DNA from: an uncultured Flavobacteriaceae bacterium
Lineage (GTDB): Bacteria; Bacteroidota; Bacteroidia; Flavobacteriales; Flavobacteriaceae
DNA: 64,000 bases
NCBI GenBank assembly: GCA_947500445.1
Contig: CANMSB010000001.1
Span: forward strand, 186,001 to 250,000
Direction: 5' to 3'
In this document: in pieces, positions 58,819 through 64,000 of the stretch
Layout of the letters: each line of letters opens with the position of its first letter
How positions within the stretch are numbered: position 1 is the first letter of the stretch
The notes under the pieces: generated by a model
Seen by the model: only the letters and a program-made list of their open reading frames with translations
Told to the model about the DNA's origin: nothing
Database searches by the model: none
Made by a program: the position numbers and the translations under genes

Positions 58819-60579
58819 TTAAAAGAAATCGCTCCGTCGGGTACTTCTTCTTTTACCGGAATGTACGGCATTGCCGCGTTTTTCTTTTCGATCTCCCCGT
58901 TTTTTTCCTTGAAATCCTTTATCCCTTCGTCTCCCCTTATTTTTGCCGCCGCGTTGACCGCCGCCGGGACTTTTGGAAACTTCAACGTTTACAAACCGCC
59001 CCTTTACCTTAAAATCGGTAAAGGTTTCCAGAATACGGTCGGTAACATCGGCCTCGGTATTGAAAAACGAAAAACTGTCCTTTACATCTACTTTGAACAA
59101 ATCGTCCCTTCCCAAACCGGCCGTGTCGCGGATAAAATCTTTTAGGGACATCCAATCATAACCGTCCTTTTCGCCTACATTGATGAAGTAGCGTACCGCC
59201 CCATTGGAATTGTAGCTATCCCGTCCGCGACCGTCGCCTCTGCTATCGTTGGCACCAGAGGTATTCAAGTCTTTGGACTTACTATAATAACTGGAGAATC
59301 GGCCAAACTCTACGGAAACCATTTTTTTGATGAGTTCGTCACGATCGACACCTTGCAATACATCATAAATAGCGGGTAAATATTCCTCTACTTCAGAGTC
59401 TACCGGTGTATTTTTGATTTTACTGGCCAGATGGTATAATTGTATTTCACAGATTTCGGCGCCCGAAGGTATTTTCTTCGTCAAGAACTCTTGATTGATT
59501 TTGCGTTCGATCGCCTTTATTTTTCGGAGTTCGCTTCTGGTGACAATGACCATCGATATTCCCGATTTTCCCGCTCTTCCCGTACGACCACTTCGGTGGG
59601 TATAGGTTTCGATCTCGTCCGGCAATTGGTAGTTGATTACGTGTGTAATGTCGTCCACATCGATACCGCGTGCCGCTACATCGGTAGCGACGAGCATTTG
59701 GATCTGTTTTTTCCGAAAAGAGCTCATGACCAGGTCTCGCTGATTCTGACTGAGGTCACCGTGAAGCGCCCCCGCGTTGTAACCGTCCTCAATAAGGTTT
59801 TCGGCAACCTTTTGGGTGTCTCTTTTGGTCCTACAGAAAACCACCGAAAAAATATCGGGATGGGCATCCGCCAATCGTTTTAATGCGGGGTAGCGATCTC
59901 TACCGCCTACTACGTAATATTCGTGCTGCACGGTGGATGCTCCGGAATTTTTGGTGCCTACAGTGATTTCTTGGGGACTGTGCATGAACTTTTTGGCAAT
60001 GACCGATACCTCTTTTGGCATGGTAGCTGAAAAGAGCCAAGTCGATTTTTCCGAGGGCGTGTTGGAAAGAATGTCCTTAATGTCCTCATAGAACCCCATG
60101 TTCAACATTTCATCGGCCTCGTCCAAAATACAGTAGTCGATTTTGGAGATGTTGACCAGTCCACGACCGATCATGTCTTTCATACGACCGGGAGTGGCCA
60201 CTACGATCTGTGCGCCCCTCTTGATTTGTCGTGCCTGTTCGGTAATACTGGCGCCACCGTAAATGGCCACCACGTTTACACTTTTTTCGTATTTGGAATA
60301 GGATTTTAACTCATTGGTGATCTGCAAGCAGAGTTCACGGGTAGGGGATAGGATGAGCCCTTGTGTGGTACGGCTAGCCGTATCTATTTTTTGAATAAGC
60401 GGAAAACCGAACGCTGCGGTCTTACCGGTACCGGTTTGGGCCAGGGCTACCAAATCAATTTCATCTTCCAATAAAAGGGGGATCGCTTTTTCCTGTACTT
60501 CGGAAGGGGTTTCGAACCCCATGTCGGCAACGGCATCCAATAAGGATTGCTGAAGGCCTAATGCTTCAAATTTTGTCAT
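58819..60579 (-). CDS. DEAD-box RNA helicase with DbpA-like RNA-binding domain
   Basis: The 586-residue helicase unwinds RNA in ribosome assembly or cold adaptation. The helicase core (about 1-370) has motifs Q, I AQTGTGKTAAFGFPL, II DEADEMLNMGF, III SATMPKE, and VI HRSGRTGRAGK. A DbpA-type RRM-like domain follows (about 470-545: YFINVGEKDGYDWMSLKDFIRDTAGL), and a basic, Lys/Arg/Gly-rich tail (about 550-586) resembles CsdA/DeaD. The long intergenic region upstream holds a TACCTTTG -7-like element about 110 bp before the start, consistent with a long cold-shock-type leader. Confidence 0.92.
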   Translation of the reverse strand: MTKFEALGLQQSLLDAVADMGFETPSEVQEKAIPLLLEDEIDLVALAQTGTGKTAAFGFPLIQKIDTASRTTQGLILSPTRELCLQITNELKSYSKYEKSVNVVAIYGGASITEQARQIKRGAQIVVATPGRMKDMIGRGLVNISKIDYCILDEADEMLNMGFYEDIKDILSNTPSEKSTWLFSATMPKEVSVIAKKFMHSPQEITVGTKNSGASTVQHEYYVVGGRDRYPALKRLADAHPDIFSVVFCRTKRDTQKVAENLIEDGYNAGALHGDLSQNQRDLVMSSFRKKQIQMLVATDVAARGIDVDDITHVINYQLPDEIETYTHRSGRTGRAGKSGISMVIVTRSELRKIKAIERKINQEFLTKKIPSGAEICEIQLYHLASKIKNTPVDSEVEEYLPAIYDVLQGVDRDELIKKMVSVEFGRFSSYYSKSKDLNTSGANDSRGDGRGRDSYNSNGAVRYFINVGEKDGYDWMSLKDFIRDTAGLGRDDLFKVDVKDSFSFFNTEADVTDRILETFTDFKVKGRFVNVEVSKSPGGGQRGGKNKGRRRDKGFQGKKRGDRKEKRGNAVHSGKRRSTRRSDFF

Positions 60580-61043
60580 AATGTGTTATTCGTTAATCGC
60601 TAATAGGTGTGTTGCATAGAGCGATTATCGATCATAACCCATTGGACTCCTCGCAACACCTGCCATACCGGCGGCTTAGATTAAAGCGGCAAAGGTACTG
60701 CTAATTATTAACATAGTGTGCCCGGTACCCGATTGTCGAAAAAGTGGGTCGTTCAAAGGTATTATATGCTAGTGCCCCTGGCCTGAAATAAGGTTTCCGG
60801 AGCTATTACCATTTTAACTTTGAAATAGCACTAATAAATCGTTTCTTTTTCAGCTGTTCTTCGTTAAGAAATATAACCGTAGCTAAGGCTATGCTTAGAT
60901 TCCCGGTCAAGCCGGGGACAGGCTTTTTGCCTCGAACAACTGAAAAAATAATTCAATTTCTATACGCGCGATTTCAAAGTTAAAATGGTATAAGTATTGT
61001 GGCGCTTGCCGTAAAAAGAGGTGTCGTGGAGAACTGGTCCGGG
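60580..61043. other. 464-bp gap with helicase promoter region and full repeat copy B
   Basis: The left part (60580-60800) is the leader of the helicase gene, with a TACCTTTG element on the minus strand (60697-60690) but no clear -33 box. The right part holds the full repeat copy (60808-60989). No protein or RNA gene was recognised. Confidence 0.6.
60808..60989 (-). repeat. dispersed MITE-like repeat, full copy B
   Basis: The ends ACCATTTTAACTTTGAAAT (60808-60826) and ATTTCAAAGTTAAAATGGT (60971-60989) are perfect 19-bp inverted repeats. Read as reverse complement, it aligns nearly throughout with copy A. It contains a roughly 24-bp segment not found in copy A that is itself palindromic (CCCGG-N5-CCGGG, 60902-60916). 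TA dinucleotides flank both sides, as with TA-target elements. No gene is inside. Confidence 0.9.
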
Positions 61044-61622
61044 TCATCCGACGGTTTTTAAAAATTCCAATAGCGCTTTTATGGCCTTTCCCCTATGGCC
61101 GATTTCGTTTTTTACGGAAAGTGGAAGCTCGGCAAAGGTTTTGGTGTATCCTTCCGGCCTAAAAATAGGATCGTAGCCAAAACCTTTGGTTCCCTTTTTT
61201 TCCAGCGTTATTTCTCCTTTAACAACTCCTTTGAAGGTATGGAGCTCCTCTTTCAACCGAAGGGCAATGACCGTTTGAAACGCCGCAGAGCGATCGCTTA
61301 CGTCCTTTAAATTGCGTAAAAGTAACTCCATGTTGTCCTCCGCGCTCTTTTGCGTTCCGGCATAGCGTGCTGAATATACGCCCGGTGCCCCGTTTAAACT
61401 GTTTACGAGCAATCCGGTATCGTCGGCAAAACAGGACATGCCGTAGGTGTTGGCCACATGATCGGCTTTTAACCGTGCGTTCGCTTCAAGTGTCGTTCCG
61501 GTTTCGGCAATGTCTTCATTACATCCGATAGCGGTCAATGATAAAAGGGAAATCGAGGCGGGAAGCAATTTTTCAACTTCTTGAAGTTTGTTGGTGTTGT
61601 GAGTGGCGAAAACGAGTTGCAT
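61044..61622 (-). CDS. rdgB: XTP/dITP diphosphatase (RdgB/Ham1)
   Basis: The 192-residue enzyme removes inosine and xanthosine triphosphates from the nucleotide pool. It has the family pattern LVFATHNTNKLQEVEKLL at the N-terminus, CFADDTGLLVNSLNGAPGVYSARYAG (about 65-90) and GFGYDPIFRPEGYTKTFAELPLSVKNEIGHRGKAI (about 150-185). I start at ATG 61622 because the longer in-frame leader (61670) would overlap the divergent ICMT gene. It is divergent from that gene with only 26 bp between, so the promoter for one lies in or beside the other. Confidence 0.95.
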   Translation of the reverse strand: MQLVFATHNTNKLQEVEKLLPASISLLSLTAIGCNEDIAETGTTLEANARLKADHVANTYGMSCFADDTGLLVNSLNGAPGVYSARYAGTQKSAEDNMELLLRNLKDVSDRSAAFQTVIALRLKEELHTFKGVVKGEITLEKKGTKGFGYDPIFRPEGYTKTFAELPLSVKNEIGHRGKAIKALLEFLKTVG

Positions 61623-61648
61623 AAGGGTAAAAGTAGTAATTTTATCAA

Positions 61649-62101
61649 ATGAAATTGAAAATACCGCCACTGCTGGTCTTGCTCATTTTTATAGGGGCGA
61701 TGTACGTACTCGATAGGTTTTTGCCCGTTGGCGATTTTGATTTTTTTGGGAGTACTATTCTAATTTATGGTCTACTCGGACTTTCTGGTGTCATAGGTGC
61801 GGTAGCTTTATGGCATTTTTTTAGGGCAAGGACCACCATTGACCCCAGAACACCTTCGAAGGCTTCGCAACTGGTGACGAACGGACTATATGCGTATACC
61901 CGTAACCCGATGTATTTGTCGTTTTTATTGATTCTTTTGGCTTGGGGCTTGTGGTTGGGCAATGCTTTTAATACACTGCTGGCCGCTGGTTTTGTAGGCT
62001 ATATGAACCGGTTTCAAATACTACCGGAGGAAGAGGCCCTGTCCCGATTGTTCGGAAAAGAGTACCAACGGTATTGTATTGCCGTACGGAGATGGTTCTA
62101 A
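61649..62101 (+). CDS. isoprenylcysteine carboxyl methyltransferase-like membrane protein
   Basis: The 150-residue protein has four hydrophobic segments and belongs to the bacterial ICMT/phospholipid N-methyltransferase group (PEMT/isoprenylcysteine methyltransferase). Typical are LVTNGLYAYTRNPMYLSFLLILLAW (about 70-95), where the RNPMY motif binds SAM, and EEEALSRLFGKEYQRYCIAVRRWF at the C-terminus, with the PEE.L...FG..Y..Y signature. The bacterial substrate is unknown. Its stop is followed at once by the SatD operator array; its neighbours do not indicate a pathway. Confidence 0.88.
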   Translation: MKLKIPPLLVLLIFIGAMYVLDRFLPVGDFDFFGSTILIYGLLGLSGVIGAVALWHFFRARTTIDPRTPSKASQLVTNGLYAYTRNPMYLSFLLILLAWGLWLGNAFNTLLAAGFVGYMNRFQILPEEEALSRLFGKEYQRYCIAVRRWF

Positions 62102-62114
62102 AAACCAACTAAAA

Positions 62115-62223
62115 ATTATAAGCCTTTTGACTTATAATAACCACTTATAAGCTTTTCGACTTATAATTGCTATTTATTAGCATTTTTGCTTATAAATGTA
62201 TAAATTAGCGCTTTGGCTTATAT
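62115..62223 (+). promoter_or_regulatory. array of four dyad-symmetric operator-like sites upstream of satD
   Basis: Four inverted repeats of the type TTATAAG-N8-CTTATAA lie at 62116-62137, 62145-62166, 62174-62195 and 62202-62223. The left arms are TTATAAG, TTATAAG, TTATTAG and AAATTAG; the right arms CTTATAA, CTTATAA, CTTATAA and CTTATAT. Every unit has an 8-nt centre with a pyrimidine-rich CTTTT core, and their starts are spaced 29, 29 and 28 bp. The last site ends 2 bp before the satD start codon. This regular, phased array looks like a cooperative operator, most plausibly bound by the HTH of SatD itself. Confidence 0.85.
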
Positions 62224-62225
62224 TT

Positions 62226-62834
62226 ATGATAGCAATTATAACGGGCGATATCGTTAATTCCGAAGATTATGTTTCATCGGAATGGTTGGAAGTCCTCAAA
62301 AAAAGTTTTTCCAAATGGGGGGAAACCCCTAGTGATTGGGAGGTGTATCGCGGCGATGAGTTTCAGCTCCGTGTATCGGTGGCCCATGCACTGGAAGTAG
62401 CGATTACCATAAAGGCGTTGATGAAAACGTTCAAGGAGCTAGATGTGCGAATAGGAATCGGTTTGGGGGACGAAACGTTTGTGGGGGCCAGTGTAAGCGA
62501 ATCGAACGGGTCTGCCTATCAACGTTCGGGGAGAACCTTTGAGTCGTTAAAAACACAAAAACGAAACCTTGCCATAGCCACGGGAAATCCGGTCTATGAT
62601 CGTACCTTTAAATTGGTATTGGGGCTTGCCCTTGATTTTATGGACGATTGGAGCATCGTTTCGGCAGAAATTGTTGCCTTGGCATTAGAAAGACCCGAAG
62701 CTTCACAAATGGAGATTGCGGGACTGCTGGACATTCAGCAATCTGCGGTGAGCCAAAGACAAAAACGTGCGCGTTTGGATCTTGTTTTAGAACTTTTGGA
62801 GTATTACCGGACCACAGTAAAAGAATTGATGTAA
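62226..62834 (+). CDS. satD: SatD family protein with C-terminal helix-turn-helix
   Basis: The 202-residue protein matches the SatD family, named after a gene of the streptococcal secretion and acid tolerance locus. The N-terminus starts MIAIITGDIVNSEDYVSSEW; the GDIVNS loop and YRGDEFQL near residue 40 recall the metal- and nucleotide-binding elements of GGDEF/cyclase-type folds. The C-terminus has a helix-turn-helix (MEIAGLLDIQQSAVSQRQKRA, about 160-180). I start at ATG 62226; upstream codons of the frame lie inside the operator array. It overlaps the DUF3307 gene by one base (TAATG). The arrangement suggests a regulator that binds a nucleotide or stress signal and controls its own operon. 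Confidence 0.85.
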   Translation: MIAIITGDIVNSEDYVSSEWLEVLKKSFSKWGETPSDWEVYRGDEFQLRVSVAHALEVAITIKALMKTFKELDVRIGIGLGDETFVGASVSESNGSAYQRSGRTFESLKTQKRNLAIATGNPVYDRTFKLVLGLALDFMDDWSIVSAEIVALALERPEASQMEIAGLLDIQQSAVSQRQKRARLDLVLELLEYYRTTVKELM

Positions 62835-63532
62835 TGACCTTATTCTTAAAAATCTTCCTTGCACACCTTATCGTAGACTTTTTGCTACAGCCCGATCGAT
62901 GGGTACGCCATAAAGAAATGCACAAGGCCAAGTCAAAATACCTATACATTCATGTTGCCTTACATTTTGTGGTAACCATGCTATTGCTTTGGGATTTTTC
63001 GTATTGGGGGCTTGCCTTGATCATAACGGTATCGCACTATTTTATCGATCTATTGAAACTGTACGCCACACCCTTGTTCAAACACGCGAATATTCCGTTT
63101 TTTATCGACCAATTACTGCATATATTGGTGCTTTACTGTTGTGCGTTTTATGGAGGGCTTTGGGAACATACCGGCACCTTTTTCCGTCATTTGGATTGGG
63201 GCATGGCATCGGGCATCGTTTTTTTAAGTTTTCCAGCGGCAATTATAATGGGGAAATTATTGGAACGCATGTCCGCCCAAATCGCATTGGATCACGATTC
63301 GCTGCCCAATGCGGGGAAATATATCGGTATTATTGAACGTCTTTTTGTTTTTCTGTTCATTTTATTGGGAAAATGGGAGGCGATCGGGCTATTGATTACT
63401 GCCAAATCCGTTTTTCGCTTCAACGATTTAAAAGAAAGCAATAACCGAAAGCTGACCGAGTATATTCTGATCGGGACCTTGCTCAGTTTCGGTATGGCCA
63501 TGTTGACCGGACTCCTTTACGTGTACGTTTGA
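62834..63532 (+). CDS. DUF3307 family membrane protein
   Basis: The 232-residue integral membrane protein has about six hydrophobic segments and the DUF3307 signature LAHLIVDFLLQPDRWVRHKEMHKAKSKYLYIHVALHFV (about 8-45), with the H..VDF.LQ motif and a second His-rich ISHYFIDLLKLY near 65. I start at ATG 62834, overlapping the satD stop. The internal longer frame from 62648 is in the satD gene. DUF3307 proteins are often found next to SatD; their function is unknown. Transport or membrane modification under acid or envelope stress is only an inference. Confidence 0.8.
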   Translation: MTLFLKIFLAHLIVDFLLQPDRWVRHKEMHKAKSKYLYIHVALHFVVTMLLLWDFSYWGLALIITVSHYFIDLLKLYATPLFKHANIPFFIDQLLHILVLYCCAFYGGLWEHTGTFFRHLDWGMASGIVFLSFPAAIIMGKLLERMSAQIALDHDSLPNAGKYIGIIERLFVFLFILLGKWEAIGLLITAKSVFRFNDLKESNNRKLTEYILIGTLLSFGMAMLTGLLYVYV

Positions 63533-63536
63533 TTTC

Positions 63537-63555
63537 ATCCGATTTACGGATTTTT
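63537..63555 (+). terminator. weak terminator-like hairpin after the satD operon
   Basis: ATCCG (63537-63541) and CGGAT (63547-63551) form a 5-bp stem with a 5-nt loop followed by five T residues. The stem is short, so it may be a weak terminator of the satD operon. Confidence 0.35.
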
Positions 63556-63728
63556 CAATTTTAGTCTGCGATTACTACGAAATTAATATCAAAATTACCC
63601 AGATTGGTGATAGGGATAACTTTTGATAAGATTCTCCCGATTGCACCCGAATTAATTTTTACATTTACTTTTTTCAACCTGAAAATGGATGCATTTGTCC
63701 TTTGGGTTTGAAAGTGAAAAGAAATAAA

Positions 63729-64000
63729 ATGATAAGCGAAGTGGCACGTAAATACGTTTTCGATTTTGACAGCACGCTCACACGGGTAGAAGCACTCGAT
63801 GTTTTGGCGGAAATGACCCTAGAGGGAAAGGCAAATAAGGATGAAGTGGTAGCCGAGATCCAGCGCATTACCAATTTGGGTATCGATGGGGATATCTCCT
63901 TTACCGAATCCTTGGAAAAGCGGATCCAGTTGTTAAAGGCGAACAAATCCGATTTGGAGGCCCTGGTGGCGGAACTGCGGTTGAAAATTTCCAAGTCCAT
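63729..64000 (+). CDS. phosphoserine phosphatase domain, N-terminus; probably SerB-SerA fusion (cut by window edge)
   Basis: The 90 visible residues begin MISEVARKYVFDFDSTLTRVEALDVLAEMTLEG. KYVFDFDSTLTRVEAL is the HAD motif I (DFDST) of phosphoserine phosphatase, with TNLGIDGDISFTESLEKRIQLL as the conserved cap helix. The frame stays open to the window end. In Flavobacteriaceae this domain is often fused to D-3-phosphoglycerate dehydrogenase (SerA), giving a chain of about 630 residues; the window does not show the rest, so this is a likely but unverified fusion. ATG 63729 is the chosen start; a GTG lies 15 bp upstream. Confidence 0.85.
   Translation, partial: MISEVARKYVFDFDSTLTRVEALDVLAEMTLEGKANKDEVVAEIQRITNLGIDGDISFTESLEKRIQLLKANKSDLEALVAELRLKISKS

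Noticed and set aside
62110-62225. Possible small CRISPR-like array
   Set aside because: The four units are palindromes with very short (6-7 bp) gaps, no cas genes are present, and the array sits exactly upstream of a start codon, which fits operators better.
1-64000. Prophage, integrative element or restriction-modification and anti-phage system
   Set aside because: No integrase, portal, capsid, toxin-antitoxin, methyltransferase-restriction pair or known defence gene was recognised; genes are mostly housekeeping.

Overview
The window looks like chromosomal DNA of a member of the Flavobacteriaceae (phylum Bacteroidota). Signs are a type IX secretion (T9SS) C-terminal sorting domain, Bacteroidota-type promoters (TTG, about 19 nt, TANNTTTG), several families typical of this group (DUF4199, DUF4252, DUF6263), a large single-chain PurL, a short CarB, and a TonB-linked vitamin B12 locus. 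No tRNA, rRNA, CRISPR array, prophage or transposase gene was seen. Nearly all genes look intact; the last one runs off the right edge.

Layout. 0.3-8.7 kb: a secreted T9SS cargo protein, a GNAT acetyltransferase, purL and an RsmB-like rRNA methyltransferase. 9-15.8 kb: a minus-strand ECF sigma / membrane anti-sigma-like / small periplasmic protein operon, then an MsbA-like ABC exporter, a phosphohexomutase, a polyprenol-phosphate-type glycosyltransferase and a DUF4199 membrane protein. 16-24 kb: rpmE2 (L31), a GlmU-like sugar nucleotidyltransferase, mtaB, several small proteins, a lytic transglycosylase and rpmH (L34, only 55 codons). 24-33 kb: carB, a hydrolase, a GIY-YIG-like protein, and the oxidative pentose phosphate genes gnd, zwf and pgl with an ankyrin-repeat gene between zwf and pgl. 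33-36 kb: thioesterase, a small membrane protein and rmuC next to a heptanucleotide tandem repeat. 35.9-46 kb: a vitamin B12 island. A minus-strand operon (cobU-cobT-cobS-cobC-like, then binding protein, permease and ATPase of an ABC importer) is divergent from a plus-strand operon headed by a cobalamin riboswitch (btuB, a BtuG-like propeller lipoprotein, a BtuF-like protein without a signal peptide). 46-51 kb: an S41 peptidase and a second ECF sigma / anti-sigma-like operon with three DUF4252 genes. 51-61 kb: mscS, purB, a small protein, a CobB-type sirtuin, trmH, a GH13 lipoprotein, a carboxypeptidase-regulatory-like protein and a DEAD-box helicase. 61-64 kb: rdgB, an ICMT-family methyltransferase, a SatD/DUF3307 gene pair, and the start of a phosphoserine phosphatase (probably the SerB-SerA fusion).

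The most unusual features are outside ordinary coding regions. Four dyad-symmetric sites (TTATAAG-N8-CTTATAA) repeat every 28-29 bp immediately upstream of the SatD start codon; SatD itself has a C-terminal helix-turn-helix, so this looks like a self-regulated two-gene system. A dispersed, transposase-less repeat family with terminal inverted repeats (ACCATTTTAACTTTGAAAT) has two full copies, one internally deleted copy and several solo palindromes, mostly at gene 3' ends. The B12 island shows complete cobinamide and B12 uptake and lower-ligand assembly, with riboswitch control visible on only one of its two operons.
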